IMG/VR virus record: IMGVR_UViG_3300028558_000018
Span: 62,001 to 126,000 of that record
From: a virus
Direction: 5' to 3' (one strand)
Length of the DNA stretch: 64,000 nt
Made by a program: the position numbers and the translations under genes. The notes beneath the pieces were generated by a model. The model was not told where the DNA came from and did not search any database. It saw only the letters and a program-made list of their open reading frames with translations. Numbering within the stretch: the first letter of the stretch is position 1; each line of letters starts with the position of its first letter. Positions 18,259-28,088 of the stretch are shown here, in pieces.

Positions 18259-18684
18259 TTATCGTGAGCGACTCAAGATATCATTAACTTTCTTCTGCAA
18301 CTCGGGATCGTTTTTAATATGGTCGTAATTAGTTTGAGGAATAACCGCACCGCTATATTCACTTGTCTTAAGTTTAAATTCACGGAGTAGCTTATCAATC
18401 ATGAGACTCCGATTATCAGTAGGTAAAATTCCAATATCATAACTATGACCCTGTAAATCCGCAAGATTCATTTCGCGAAGGAAGGCTTCATAAACTTTAA
18501 TATCATTGGTTTTATATGTGCGGTCTTTCATTCCGCAAATTTCGTAAACGGTTTTATATTTGCCGTAAGGATTGGCGGCGGTAGGGTCAAACGGAGCCGT
18601 GTCGATTAGCCCCGATGAATCAATTTTTGCCTGTCCATCGGCTGCGGTTAGTTCTTCAAATTTTACTTTAGATTTTTTAGCCAT
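18259..18684 (-). CDS. Unknown protein of the head-tail junction block
   Basis: 141 residues, Lys-rich N-terminus, no known motif. Contains YKTVYEICGMKDRTYKTNDI and ends in ELQKKVNDILSRSR. It is followed by a terminator and preceded by the LAGLIDADG endonuclease gene 2 bases away. The endonuclease therefore seems to have inserted between the capsid gene and this one. A connector or capsid-associated role is plausible; nothing more can be said. Confidence 0.6.
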   Translation of the reverse strand: MAKKSKVKFEELTAADGQAKIDSSGLIDTAPFDPTAANPYGKYKTVYEICGMKDRTYKTNDIKVYEAFLREMNLADLQGHSYDIGILPTDNRSLMIDKLLREFKLKTSEYSGAVIPQTNYDHIKNDPELQKKVNDILSRSR

Positions 18685-18686
18685 AA

Positions 18687-19844
18687 TTAGGTGTTGTTAA
18701 AGGAGAGTAACCCATTTTTGTTATATTGGGAAATTTTTTCTTCGAAAAGATGACGATTTTGAGTTATATAAGAGATATTTTTCTCTAAAGACTCTTGGGT
18801 TAGCATATATTTTTCGATAGATTCTTGTTCTTTGATATAATTTCTTGCGTTATCCCATTTACGATTTAATAGGAGGATTTTATCTTGGAGTTTGAGGACT
18901 TCTTGGGCGATGATTACGGCACGAGAACCGCCGATATGATAAGTAACCGCCGAACCTCTTTTCCCAGTTTCAGAAACAAAAATATTAGATAAGGCTTTCG
19001 AGCTATATGGGGCGATTAAATCACACATAAATTTAACCCACTCACAAATTTCTTTAGTCCCCGTAATATTTATATCTAAAAATTTTCCCATTTTAGACTT
19101 TGGAGATTTTAATAGGGATACACTTCCGTCCCCGTTAATCAATCCAGCAAGATATGCCAAGCATTGTTCATAGTTTTTTATATTTGGACATTTTAAAATT
19201 AGACTTTTATTAGGAATAATATTCCAATTTTTAGAGAGAGGTTCGATATATTCGGGACAGGATACTTGAAGAATAGAATATTTTGCTACTCTAGCCGGAT
19301 ATTGATATTCGGGATGAACTTTTACTTCTATTACCCGATCAACAACGGAAATTGGCCCAGAATATCCAATGCTATCGCGTATTTTACATAAAAAATCATG
19401 ATCTTTATTAGCTAATTTTATAGTTAGCCTATTTTTATAAACGTTCCCATCAGCAGCAATAAACCCCGCAATAGAGCAATTTTCCAAATTAGGCTCATCA
19501 AAATATTCTCGATTTTTGTTATATTCAATTTGTTTATATAGTCCCATTTTGTTTGCCTGAATAACAACTTGGCTACGGTGCCGCCCAGCTTTTAATAAAT
19601 GAATAAAATCTTCCACTTTATCAGCTTTTTGATATTTTTCTTTAATAATATCTAATTCCCATTGTTCATAAGGAATATTTTTCGCTATTGTGATACCTAA
19701 TTCAGCACGCTTCCTACTTAACTGTTCGATAGAATGCAAGGGAAAATGATCCTTTTGAATTTGGCTAATCTTTTTAGAATTACCAATTTGTTTAAGTAGT
19801 TCAATTTCGTTTTGGCTCCAATATATTTTGTGACCTGTTGGCAT
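18687..19844 (-). CDS. Free-standing LAGLIDADG homing endonuclease
   Basis: 385 residues. Two LAGLIDADG motifs are visible, IAGFIAADG near residues 125-133 and LAGLINGDG near 232-240, so it is a single-chain two-motif enzyme; the final acidic residues needed for metal binding are present in both. Residues 7-60 resemble a SANT/HTH-like DNA-binding segment (WSQNEIELLKQIG, QLSRKRAELGI). It is not inside an intron and has its own promoter at 19853. Such enzymes spread by cutting relatives that lack the insertion, usually in the adjacent gene, here the capsid-connector junction. Confidence 0.92.
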   Translation of the reverse strand: MPTGHKIYWSQNEIELLKQIGNSKKISQIQKDHFPLHSIEQLSRKRAELGITIAKNIPYEQWELDIIKEKYQKADKVEDFIHLLKAGRHRSQVVIQANKMGLYKQIEYNKNREYFDEPNLENCSIAGFIAADGNVYKNRLTIKLANKDHDFLCKIRDSIGYSGPISVVDRVIEVKVHPEYQYPARVAKYSILQVSCPEYIEPLSKNWNIIPNKSLILKCPNIKNYEQCLAYLAGLINGDGSVSLLKSPKSKMGKFLDINITGTKEICEWVKFMCDLIAPYSSKALSNIFVSETGKRGSAVTYHIGGSRAVIIAQEVLKLQDKILLLNRKWDNARNYIKEQESIEKYMLTQESLEKNISYITQNRHLFEEKISQYNKNGLLSFNNT

Positions 19845-19852
19845 AGCAATAT

Positions 19853-19881
19853 ACTATACGCGATTTGGAGACTCATGTGAA
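19853..19881 (-). promoter_or_regulatory. Promoter for the homing endonuclease gene
   Basis: TTCACA, 17 bases, TATAGT on the minus strand, 8 bases before the ATG at 19844. Both boxes are five-of-six matches to the sigma70 consensus. The predicted start point is almost at the ATG. Confidence 0.6.
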
Positions 19882-19911
19882 CTATCGTGACTACTATTTT
19901 AAGAGAAAAAT

Positions 19912-19945
19912 AAAAAACCCCGAAGATTTCTCCTCGGGGTTTTGA
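19912..19945 (-). terminator. Strong terminator after the major capsid gene
   Basis: AAAACCCCGA at 19914-19923 and TCGGGGTTTT at 19934-19943 form a 10-bp stem around a 10-base loop. Flanking A and T runs make it work in either direction. It ends the major capsid transcript 20 bases after that gene's stop. Confidence 0.9.
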
Positions 19946-19965
19946 TTTACTTACCTAAGTTGTTC

Positions 19966-21087
19966 TTAGATAATCAGACCTGTAAGCTCTCTAGCGTCAC
20001 TACAGACAAAACCTTCATTAACAGAGGCATAGAAGCCGATTTTCTTCTGACGTTCCGCGAAGGAATTATCGGGAGTAACAACAACTTCGGAGTTGGTGTC
20101 GCTATCGGTAGCAACGGGACGGAACAGACCTTCAATGTTAGCGTTAAAAGCAATGCTAATTTGCTCGGTAGCAGGATTGAAGGCGGTCGTGCCCGCGCCA
20201 GTAGCATCAGGGAACGCGGTAGAACCAGCAAGCGCGCCGAACAGAGTGTTGTATTTGTAACCAACACCAAGCTCTTGCATCTGCATGATGTTCACTCCGT
20301 AGAAGCTAGGAACGCCAGCGGATTTGTAAACCTCTTGACGAAGGGCGTCATGAGCAGGGATATTCGTAACGGTGCCGATGGTGTTCATGGGCTGGAAGGC
20401 GAAACCACGCAGCTTGCGGACAATCTCAGGAGAAACCGCGAGGTCCGTAACGCTATCAGCAGACCAAGTAGGAGTGCCGCCAGCGAATGAACTCAGAATA
20501 CGGGAGCTAAGATTGAACAGAGCAAGGAAGTCATCAAGAACAATCGTGCCAGCGGTGCCAGAACGAATAACGTGTTTCTTAGCGACACCGTTGACAGGGG
20601 TTGAAGCCTGAGCAAGAGCGGCAAGAAGAACAGTCGCGGCGTTGAATTCTTTCTTAACGAGGAATTCCTGAGCCATTTTGTTCAACGAACGAGCGACAAT
20701 ATCAATACGACCCTGAGCGGCGAATTTCTTGAGGAAAGCAACCGCGCTGTAGAGGTCATAAGTGGTGAATTTCAACTCTTGGAAACCATGCACTTCGTTA
20801 GTAGGCAGACCGCCGGGGGTTGACTGTGACCAAACGCGGACATAATCAGTATCGCGAATGTCATAGAAAAGGTCAAGCGGGATGGAGGGCATACCATACT
20901 CGGGGAAAGGCAGCGGGTTGAACATGTTAGAAACAACCGGAGCCTGATTAATCACCTGTTGGATGATCGGGCCGACTGAAGCGGCGAAAGCCTGTTGAGC
21001 TTGACCCGCTTTGATCGGGTCTTTAGAAGCCATTGCTTTGATAAGCTCGATTTGCTCAACATTATTTTCTAGAACGATTTTATTCAT
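19966..21087 (-). CDS. Major capsid protein (HK97-fold type)
   Basis: 373 residues. The size and place (after protease-scaffold and decoration genes, before connectors) and a pattern of an N-terminal helix, an SIPLDLFYDIRDTDYVRVWS segment, long Ala-rich helices (AQEFLVKKEFNAATVLLAAL) and a C-terminal IGFYASVNEGFVCSDARELTG fit an HK97-type major capsid protein. The gene is distinctly more GC-rich than most neighbours, as expected for the most highly expressed product. The ATG at 21087 has no Shine-Dalgarno sequence, only an A/T-rich leader. Confidence 0.85.
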   Translation of the reverse strand: MNKIVLENNVEQIELIKAMASKDPIKAGQAQQAFAASVGPIIQQVINQAPVVSNMFNPLPFPEYGMPSIPLDLFYDIRDTDYVRVWSQSTPGGLPTNEVHGFQELKFTTYDLYSAVAFLKKFAAQGRIDIVARSLNKMAQEFLVKKEFNAATVLLAALAQASTPVNGVAKKHVIRSGTAGTIVLDDFLALFNLSSRILSSFAGGTPTWSADSVTDLAVSPEIVRKLRGFAFQPMNTIGTVTNIPAHDALRQEVYKSAGVPSFYGVNIMQMQELGVGYKYNTLFGALAGSTAFPDATGAGTTAFNPATEQISIAFNANIEGLFRPVATDSDTNSEVVVTPDNSFAERQKKIGFYASVNEGFVCSDARELTGLII

Positions 21088-21129
21088 AATAATTATTTTT
21101 TAAAGGTTTTGTTAATAGTAAAAATCGTA

Positions 21130-21723
21130 TTAGAGTTCCAGTTTGAAGAAAGCGGAACCGCCAAGTTTGGAACCTGAGCTAGAGATAAACTTACCAACGA
21201 TTTGATTCGTGGCGTAACCAGTAGCAGCACCAGTGACTTGCGTAGGAGCGAGGGCGCGGATAATACCGTTGCCACCGTTATCAATTACGCCGACATAACC
21301 GGGGAGAGGAATGCCAACGTAAGCAGCGGAGGCGAGTTGGAGAATACCGCGAGTAAGGACCGGAACGGTTTGGCCGGAAACGATACAATTAAGTTTCTCA
21401 ATAAGCTGCGGGTGGAAAATCAGCTTTTCGCCGTTTTCGTCATACTCGCGAGTGTCCTTAAGAGTAATACCGAGAGCGGCATACTTGGTGTCGCCAGAGG
21501 CGGAAGGGGTAACGCGGGCAGTAGTGGCATAACGAACGCTATAAACATTCGGGTAAGTATTGCCGGGGGCGATATTGGTGTAACCGTCGCCAGAATCAGG
21601 CGCGAAGTTAACAATAGAAACAAGTTCGCCAGCTTGACCAGTATTAGAGTGGGCAAAAAGGGAGACTACATCGGTTTCGTTATATGAACGATAAGGAAAC
21701 AGTTTGTTGATAATAGTAGGCAT
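21130..21723 (-). CDS. Capsid decoration/stabilisation protein candidate
   Basis: 197 residues, Gly/Ala/Thr-rich beta-type protein (GQAGELVSIVNFAPDSG, LPGYVGVIDNGGNGIIRAL). It lies between the scaffold-protease and the major capsid gene, where head decoration proteins of the lambda gpD type are usually encoded, and shares their raised GC content. The leader just before the ATG reads TTACCTCCT, which resembles the 16S anti-Shine-Dalgarno rather than a ribosome site. Confidence 0.65.
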   Translation of the reverse strand: MPTIINKLFPYRSYNETDVVSLFAHSNTGQAGELVSIVNFAPDSGDGYTNIAPGNTYPNVYSVRYATTARVTPSASGDTKYAALGITLKDTREYDENGEKLIFHPQLIEKLNCIVSGQTVPVLTRGILQLASAAYVGIPLPGYVGVIDNGGNGIIRALAPTQVTGAATGYATNQIVGKFISSSGSKLGGSAFFKLEL

Positions 21724-21772
21724 AGGAGGTAAGCTTTAGCTTATTTTGATTTTTGTTTTGTTAAGGTTAAAA

Positions 21773-23353
21773 TTATTTACGATTCGGCGCAGCGATTTTG
21801 ATTCCCTTTGTGAAGGTTTCAGTCATACTAGCGAGAACGTTCTTATTAACGGAAAGTCCGTTGGTGAGAGTGATATTTTCGAGAGTTGCACTTGCAAGTG
21901 CCTCTTCAGCAATTTGTTCGGGAGTTTTGCCATTCAGTTTTTCGGCAGAAGCAAGAGCAGAAGCGTGTTCTTTAAGGAACTCTTCTTTCATTTTTTTCTT
22001 GGCTTCGTCTTTGTAAGCTTTGGATTTCTCCTTACACATAACAGCAAACTCTTTCTTAAATGAAGCGTAAGATTCATCATCGGCTTTAATCTCTTTGATT
22101 TTTGAGGCCAAAACTTGGCGGTCATCGTCATCAAGATCATACTCAGAATCAATATCAGCCATACGCTCGTTATAAACTTCGGCCTTTACTTTATTGAGTT
22201 TTTCGTTTTCGATATCTTGTAACTTAGCTTGAGTTTCGTTAAGTTGTTTTTGGACAGCTTGAACTTGCTCAAGGGCGGCTTTTGACTCGGTTTGGACTTT
22301 AGCAAGGGCTTCGTCTTTTTCAACCAGTTGCTTGCGCCATTGTTCGTCAGCGGCGCGAATACCACTTTTGAAAAGTTCGTCAATCTCGTTTTTAGCGGCA
22401 GTAGCTTCTAAAAGTTTGAAAGAGTCCCAATTAGCGGCGATATCTTCAATTTTAAGGATGGTAGGCATAATTTTATCTATTTTAGTATTTACAATTGTTT
22501 TTTGAGAATGTGAAATGAGAATTGCATTATTTTTCGCTGGTAATGAATTATTTAAACTTGCTTTAGCGGCGGCGTCATCAATAATTAATGTATTATTCTC
22601 TACTTTTTTATCTAAAATAACCGCCACGCCTTCTACATCAGCGGCGGGATTTGTTACAAAAGAATAACCACCAATAATAACATCATCCCCAGTGATAACT
22701 CTATAAATTGGCTCGCCATCAACGAATCCGGGGCCACCTTTACATTTTAAAAAGGGTAAATATTTGACCTTTTCTTTTGGGTCGGAAATTATTCTAGCGT
22801 TATTGATAATCTTAGAGCCAATCGCAATATCGAAGTCTTTAAAAAATATTTCCCAAGATAATGAAATTCTACCAAATGTTGGATGCGTAACGTCCGAGGC
22901 ATTGATTAGAACTTGAATTAGCTCTTTTTTAATTGCCTTCCAAACAACTCCGATAAGAGAAAGATTAAAAGTATCTAATTTACCCGCCTCTTCGGGAGTA
23001 ATTAACTCATTGCTACCATAAGCAGATAAGCCGGGGTAAAGTAATGTTCCTATGACAATTTCCTTTTTATGGTCAACATTGATATATTTATTTTTAGTAA
23101 ATGGATAAAGTTCTAGAGCTTTTTCGACGGTGATTGAATCGCCATTAGAATTCGACATACCCGCAACTGCACCATTGGCCGCAAAATATAATAAATCTGG
23201 ATTCTCATCGGGGTCAACGCCTTCTGGAAGCAATGCTTTTAAATCGCTCAAAGAAGCTTTCGCTACCATTTCCTCTTTATCCGTAGGAGTGATAACATTT
23301 GCAAAACATTGGAACCTAGCGGAAAAAGGATATAAAGACGTGTCCAGAGGCAT
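21773..23353 (-). CDS. Prohead protease fused to scaffold
   Basis: 526 residues. Residues 1-255 form the protease: the candidate catalytic His is H95 in INVDHKKEIVIG and the Ser lies in GRISLSWE (S164 or S166), as in the S78/U9 prohead peptidases; NPAADVEGVAVI closes the domain. Residues about 330-480 are a charged coiled coil (EQVQAVQKQLNETQAKLQDI), typical of scaffold. An in-frame ATG at 22468 in the usual AATTATG context could make a 231-residue scaffold alone. The enzyme would trim scaffold and capsid proteins during maturation. Confidence 0.85.
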   Translation of the reverse strand: MPLDTSLYPFSARFQCFANVITPTDKEEMVAKASLSDLKALLPEGVDPDENPDLLYFAANGAVAGMSNSNGDSITVEKALELYPFTKNKYINVDHKKEIVIGTLLYPGLSAYGSNELITPEEAGKLDTFNLSLIGVVWKAIKKELIQVLINASDVTHPTFGRISLSWEIFFKDFDIAIGSKIINNARIISDPKEKVKYLPFLKCKGGPGFVDGEPIYRVITGDDVIIGGYSFVTNPAADVEGVAVILDKKVENNTLIIDDAAAKASLNNSLPAKNNAILISHSQKTIVNTKIDKIMPTILKIEDIAANWDSFKLLEATAAKNEIDELFKSGIRAADEQWRKQLVEKDEALAKVQTESKAALEQVQAVQKQLNETQAKLQDIENEKLNKVKAEVYNERMADIDSEYDLDDDDRQVLASKIKEIKADDESYASFKKEFAVMCKEKSKAYKDEAKKKMKEEFLKEHASALASAEKLNGKTPEQIAEEALASATLENITLTNGLSVNKNVLASMTETFTKGIKIAAPNRK

Positions 23354-23388
23354 AATTAATTATTACCCGAAATTATCTTAATTGGGAA

Positions 23389-25347
23389 TTACTCTTTGAT
23401 TAAACCCTTAGAGTGGAGCATAATCGCCGCATTGTAAGAATCTAAATCAAATTCCTTCGCGATTAATTGAGCCGCGCTAATTACGGATTCGCTCTCGACA
23501 GGCTTTTCGTCATTAATAAACGAAGCGAGAGAAGTTTCCCATTGAGAAATTTCGTTCCCGCTCACAACTTGTTTAGTGATATTAAAAGCTACTTCTTTTT
23601 GCTCTTTATTTAATTTTTTAACGCTATATTTAGTCTTGAGTAATTTTTCCGCTGTAGCAGTTAAATTGCTAGATAATACATAGGTATCTTGAATAGCTTT
23701 TTGAGAATAAATATCACTAGCCTTGCCACTTTTGCTTTTCCCGCTCCCAATAGGTTTAATATTTTTAGTCGTCTGCGGAGCCTTACTTCCATCAGGACGA
23801 CCATCATCTTTTTGACCTCCAATTAACGGCGCGTGTAATCCCTTGTCTTTCAAGTCTTTAAATTTCTCTTGGGATGATTCAACCGTATCAGGATCAGGGA
23901 GCAATCCAGTTTCCAATGTATCAAAAGTTTGCTCTGCGGTAAGTAACCCTAATTGGGCTAATTGAGTGATAACTTTAGCATACTGGATTTCATCTTTAAG
24001 GTCAATTTTTTCAAAAATAGGAATCGGGCAAGATTTAAACCCCATAGCTTCGGCAATATTGCGCATTTCAACCATTAAAAAGTTTCTAAGAAAAGCGTCT
24101 TGCCCCTCTTTAAGCCTTTCGATAAAGACTTTTGTTTTAATAAATTGATTAGCAAATTTTTCACTACCCATCAAAATATTCTGTAAGCCATCTTGGATAT
24201 CCTGATTGACAACCTCATATTTATCTTTACCTAAAATTTCGTGAATATCAGGGGTAATAAATTCTGCTTTAGTTGTATAATCAGAAACAATTACGCGCCC
24301 CGCCGCACGATTTGCGAACAATTCTTGTAATGCTTTGATATTCTGATAGTTAATACCACCCTTTTCTTTTTCCGCGCCCATTGTCACTAATAGAATAACG
24401 TTCTCAATAGTGCGAGTTAACGCCATGTCCATTTTCTTTAATTGCAATTTGTGTTCTATATCGTTCAACACGGGGAATCCCATTGGAACGGCAAAAGGCT
24501 CATAGCTTTGTTTTTTATAAAACACATAAGAAAGTTTTTGCGGGTCGATACTTACATAAATTTCTTTCCACGCCGCGCCAACTGATGCGCGAATATATGA
24601 TTTGGTTTCCTTGTCAAGGGAATCAAATACTGCTTTTTCTTCGCTGGTAACGGGTTGGCGTAAGCGTTCGATTTCAAAGCGCGATAACATTCTTAAATAT
24701 CTACCCGCGTAGCCAATACCACCTTCGATAGCAATGGATGCCGGATTAATGATAATATAACGAAGGGGAATTTTTTCCCTAGAAGCCCCCGCCGCCTGAA
24801 GTTTAATATAGTCGTTTTTGGAAAATTTACCATCAATTTTATAAAGAAAAACATTACCGCTACGATAATATTCACGGAAAAACTCTTCTTTAAGTTGACC
24901 TAAGTTAATCTTTTCATACCACTTATAAAAGAAACTGCGCGAGGCTTCGCTTCCACCGCGCAAATGAATTTTGGCAGTCGAAAACTCTGTCATTACGTCA
25001 ATTGTATTTTTAAACACCGCGACATTGGCATAAGCTTTTTGGCAAAGAGTAATGCACTCGGTAATATTTAAATAGGCATTAGTATTCGCATAAGGAAGCA
25101 CGCCGCCATCTAAATTCGGAAATGCGTTATGAAAAATAGATTGGTCTACGAGAGAACTTTGCTGACGATATGTGCTACTATTGGACGCCTCCCCATACAT
25201 ATAAGAATCGCCGCCGTTGATTTCGTAATCAATTTTATCAGTTACATTAACGACTGGGACGGAAGGATTTCCACCAATAGCTTCTACCTGAGACTGCGCA
25301 GAACGTTGTTGCCAATAAGCGGATTTTTTATTATAAGAGCGGGCCAT
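23389..25347 (-). CDS. Portal protein
   Basis: 652 residues. The gene lies between terminase and protease-scaffold. The sequence shows portal-type features: a wing region (ATAKIHLRGG-like strand, then helix FYKWYEKINLGQLKEEFFREYYRSGNVF), KMDMALTRTIENVILLVTMG, and helix VNQDIQDGLQNILMGSEKFANQ. The C-terminal 150 residues are Lys/Gly-rich and probably disordered before a final helix. The portal forms the dodecameric DNA gate at the head vertex. Confidence 0.85.
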   Translation of the reverse strand: MARSYNKKSAYWQQRSAQSQVEAIGGNPSVPVVNVTDKIDYEINGGDSYMYGEASNSSTYRQQSSLVDQSIFHNAFPNLDGGVLPYANTNAYLNITECITLCQKAYANVAVFKNTIDVMTEFSTAKIHLRGGSEASRSFFYKWYEKINLGQLKEEFFREYYRSGNVFLYKIDGKFSKNDYIKLQAAGASREKIPLRYIIINPASIAIEGGIGYAGRYLRMLSRFEIERLRQPVTSEEKAVFDSLDKETKSYIRASVGAAWKEIYVSIDPQKLSYVFYKKQSYEPFAVPMGFPVLNDIEHKLQLKKMDMALTRTIENVILLVTMGAEKEKGGINYQNIKALQELFANRAAGRVIVSDYTTKAEFITPDIHEILGKDKYEVVNQDIQDGLQNILMGSEKFANQFIKTKVFIERLKEGQDAFLRNFLMVEMRNIAEAMGFKSCPIPIFEKIDLKDEIQYAKVITQLAQLGLLTAEQTFDTLETGLLPDPDTVESSQEKFKDLKDKGLHAPLIGGQKDDGRPDGSKAPQTTKNIKPIGSGKSKSGKASDIYSQKAIQDTYVLSSNLTATAEKLLKTKYSVKKLNKEQKEVAFNITKQVVSGNEISQWETSLASFINDEKPVESESVISAAQLIAKEFDLDSYNAAIMLHSKGLIKE

Positions 25348-25429
25348 AAATGTTAAATTGTGACTTCAAAGTGACTTTACAGAGGAGAAATACCCAACAA
25401 ATTGTGCTTTGTGAAATGCTACTTTTACT

Positions 25430-27298
25430 TTAAACCGCAAAGGGCGTGAATGTAGAAGGAACATCTTCGATTTTAATATCTTGGGATGCGAGGTAGTTCT
25501 TTAGACACCAATTGGCGAGCATGAGAGAGCTAAATGAGTCCTTCCTAGCGCGAGTTGGGGACTTTGAGCGGCGCAAACTTTGGGGAAGGTCAAACGATAA
25601 AATACCGCCAGCGGAAGTGGAAACCTCAATTAGCGCACATTCTTTCTTTGTCAAATCAATAAGAAAATCTTGATTAGATATAAAAGAATCAGCCTGTTCG
25701 TCTTTAAATTCTTTATGTTCTTTTAATATTTCTGGATAATCACCCCTCATAGAGTCAACTACACCGTCAACTGCACATGCTTTCCCCGCAAAAAGAATAC
25801 TAGAATGGTCTAGACAAGATTGTAAATACTCGCAAGACGATCTTTGGAAAGAACTATTAAAGTTTTGCTTTTGAACAATTCTGCCTCCAGTTTTGTTATA
25901 AGAAACCCTAATTTGCCCCGCAACCTCGCTTTGACTGTCTTTGCCGAAATCAGCCTCTATCCCATGAAGCTCTAAATTGGCATTTTTAAATAATTTAGAC
26001 TCATTTGCCGAAGTTGTAAATTCGTTGTTACCCTGCGTAGAGTCTACTCCAATATAAACGATATTAAAATGTGTTAATAAATAGTATAAATACAAAATAT
26101 GGTCTTTTAAGTCACCACCTGCCACAGCATAAGAGTGGACGAGCATACCTATACGCTTACCATCTTTGCGTTCAATGATTTTTAATAAACTCATCGCGAA
26201 ATGGTCACTATGTTCCGCACTTGAAAACGAAGGGTCGATACCCAGAACGTATTCAGCGGTTTTTTCTCCTATAATTTCTATTGTGGGGCGTTGACCGTCT
26301 TTGATAGTGCAAATATCCATTTTTTTTGCACTAAAATAGCCCGCGCTATCACTAACAAATTTTGCGCCATATTCGCGGTCAATAATTGCTTGGGAAAGAT
26401 TCCCACCCTCTACGTCTTTAATTACGCCTTTATCAAGCAAGTCTTCTGGCACGGCCTTATAACTAATTTGAGTGACGCAATAGGAAGCTATTTTAATATC
26501 AGATTCAGTATCTTTATCAATTCTTTCTAGATACTTTTGATATATTTTATATAAATCTTCCCATTGATATGATGCGGAACTCAATAAAATCATTTTTGAA
26601 GCAGATGCGAATACTTCGCGGTCTTCTTCTTTTAACATACCTCTCTTTATCAATTTTTCCTCTAATTCGCGTAATTTTAGTTTTTGTTTAATGTCACCGG
26701 ACGCCACAAGGAAAGGCTTCAAAATAGTTTCAATAATAGCTTCTGAGATAAGAACCGCCTCATCAATAATCAAAACCTGACAGCGCAAACCACGTAAGCC
26801 ATCACCGCCAGAAAGAGGCACAGCGGTCAATGTTGATCCATTATTAAATTCATATTTAAAAATATCGTTACGACGAGATAGCCCGCCTTTAGTGCATTGT
26901 TTAATTAAATAACCTTCTTTACTTTCGATAATTTTTTCAAGATTTTCCAAGATACGTCTACTCGATCTAAAGTTCTGGCTTACAATGAGAACCGCAACTT
27001 TTGGGTTGAATAAACAGTATAAAACCGAGAACCATCCTACGATTGAACTTTTGCCGCCGCCGCGTGACCATATAGCCATGTTATAGTTATGATGGAACCA
27101 ACTACGAAGTAAAATAGCTTGACGAGGGTGGAGTTTAATGCCAAATAAAATCTCAACTGTAAATTGAAGATTATAAGTAAGAAACTTGCCGAGCAGTATT
27201 CGCGCTTGTTCGTCCTCAAGAGTCCCCTTTAAATCAAGAATTTCTTGATTAAAATCACTAAAATTCTTTTCTTGCCATTTTGGTTCAATCCATGCCAT
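25430..27298 (-). CDS. terL: Terminase large subunit
   Basis: 622 residues. ATPase half: Walker A SRGGGKSS at 78-85 and Walker B VLIIDE at 175-180, with a LLSSASYQWEDLY coupling motif near 238-250. Nuclease half (RNase H fold): VLGIDPSFSS with D355, YIGVDSTQG with D419, and a later acidic site in KDEQADSF. The motor cuts and pumps DNA through the portal. The ATG at 27298 overlaps the end of the HNH gene by 14 bases. Confidence 0.95.
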   Translation of the reverse strand: MAWIEPKWQEKNFSDFNQEILDLKGTLEDEQARILLGKFLTYNLQFTVEILFGIKLHPRQAILLRSWFHHNYNMAIWSRGGGKSSIVGWFSVLYCLFNPKVAVLIVSQNFRSSRRILENLEKIIESKEGYLIKQCTKGGLSRRNDIFKYEFNNGSTLTAVPLSGGDGLRGLRCQVLIIDEAVLISEAIIETILKPFLVASGDIKQKLKLRELEEKLIKRGMLKEEDREVFASASKMILLSSASYQWEDLYKIYQKYLERIDKDTESDIKIASYCVTQISYKAVPEDLLDKGVIKDVEGGNLSQAIIDREYGAKFVSDSAGYFSAKKMDICTIKDGQRPTIEIIGEKTAEYVLGIDPSFSSAEHSDHFAMSLLKIIERKDGKRIGMLVHSYAVAGGDLKDHILYLYYLLTHFNIVYIGVDSTQGNNEFTTSANESKLFKNANLELHGIEADFGKDSQSEVAGQIRVSYNKTGGRIVQKQNFNSSFQRSSCEYLQSCLDHSSILFAGKACAVDGVVDSMRGDYPEILKEHKEFKDEQADSFISNQDFLIDLTKKECALIEVSTSAGGILSFDLPQSLRRSKSPTRARKDSFSSLMLANWCLKNYLASQDIKIEDVPSTFTPFAV

Positions 27299-28088
27299 TT
27301 TTATCCTTTTTGTTTTCTGGTTTCCAGTCTAGTTTATTCCACTTAGCCCTGTTATCTTTTCTCCAAAGCGGTTGTAAATTAGTATAATGAAAACATTTTT
27401 CCCAAGATTCCGGTTTAGAAAAATCAAAAGAATCAATAGGTAAAATATGGTCCAAATTCCACCCGTCCGGTTTATTATTCCAGTTCTCCCAATTCATTCC
27501 GTCCCGCCACCGAGAAGATATATGATCCCTAAAAAATTCGATAGTGCATCCTAATAGTTCTAAAGTTTTCTTAATTTTATATCCTTTTTTAGCAGCGCGA
27601 ACGGTTTCCGATCTAAGAGAATGTATTAATCTATACAGAGGATCGTTTTTTCTTTTTTCTCGCAGTCTATTTCTAGCCTGTTCGTTAAATTTTTCTCTAT
27701 TTTTTAAAATATATGCCTTTCTGCGCTCTTTATTCTTTTTCTGATATTCTTTTGCGTATTCTTTTCTTTTATCCGTCCGTTGATATTTTAGATAATAATC
27801 CTTCAGTTTCTCCGAATTATCTTCTCGCCATTTATCGTGATACGCCTTCATCTTATCCTTGTTTTTGATCTGATATTCGGCATTTTTCTTATTTATCTCC
27901 CTTTTATTGTTAATATAATATCTTTCTCGCGAGGCTTTTACTTTTTCTTTGTTTTCTTCTCCGTATTTTTTAACTCTAATTTTAACACATGCCTTGCATT
28001 TGTTTTGGCGAGTGTAATATTCGCAAATAGGTTTCTTTACTTTGCATTCGGGGCATATTTTTTCTGGCGTTTCGGGTATATTATTCAT
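27285..28088 (-). CDS. HNH endonuclease next to terminase
   Basis: 267 residues from the ATG at 28088 (an upstream in-frame TTG would overlap the previous gene). The N-terminal zinc-binding pattern is CPECKVKKP...CKACVK. A very basic Lys/Arg/Tyr-rich helical middle follows, then an HNH core NLDHILPIDSFDF with downstream HYTNLQPLWRKDNRAKW. HNH enzymes beside terminases can be homing endonucleases or take part in cos cleavage. Stop and start codons overlap at both ends (ATGA with the ERCC4 gene), so it is well integrated in the operon. Confidence 0.88.
   Translation of the reverse strand: MNNIPETPEKICPECKVKKPICEYYTRQNKCKACVKIRVKKYGEENKEKVKASRERYYINNKREINKKNAEYQIKNKDKMKAYHDKWREDNSEKLKDYYLKYQRTDKRKEYAKEYQKKNKERRKAYILKNREKFNEQARNRLREKRKNDPLYRLIHSLRSETVRAAKKGYKIKKTLELLGCTIEFFRDHISSRWRDGMNWENWNNKPDGWNLDHILPIDSFDFSKPESWEKCFHYTNLQPLWRKDNRAKWNKLDWKPENKKDKNGMD

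Noticed and set aside
25430-28088. Intron in the terminase gene hosting the HNH enzyme
   Set aside because: The terminase frame is continuous with all motifs, and the HNH gene overlaps its start rather than interrupting it.
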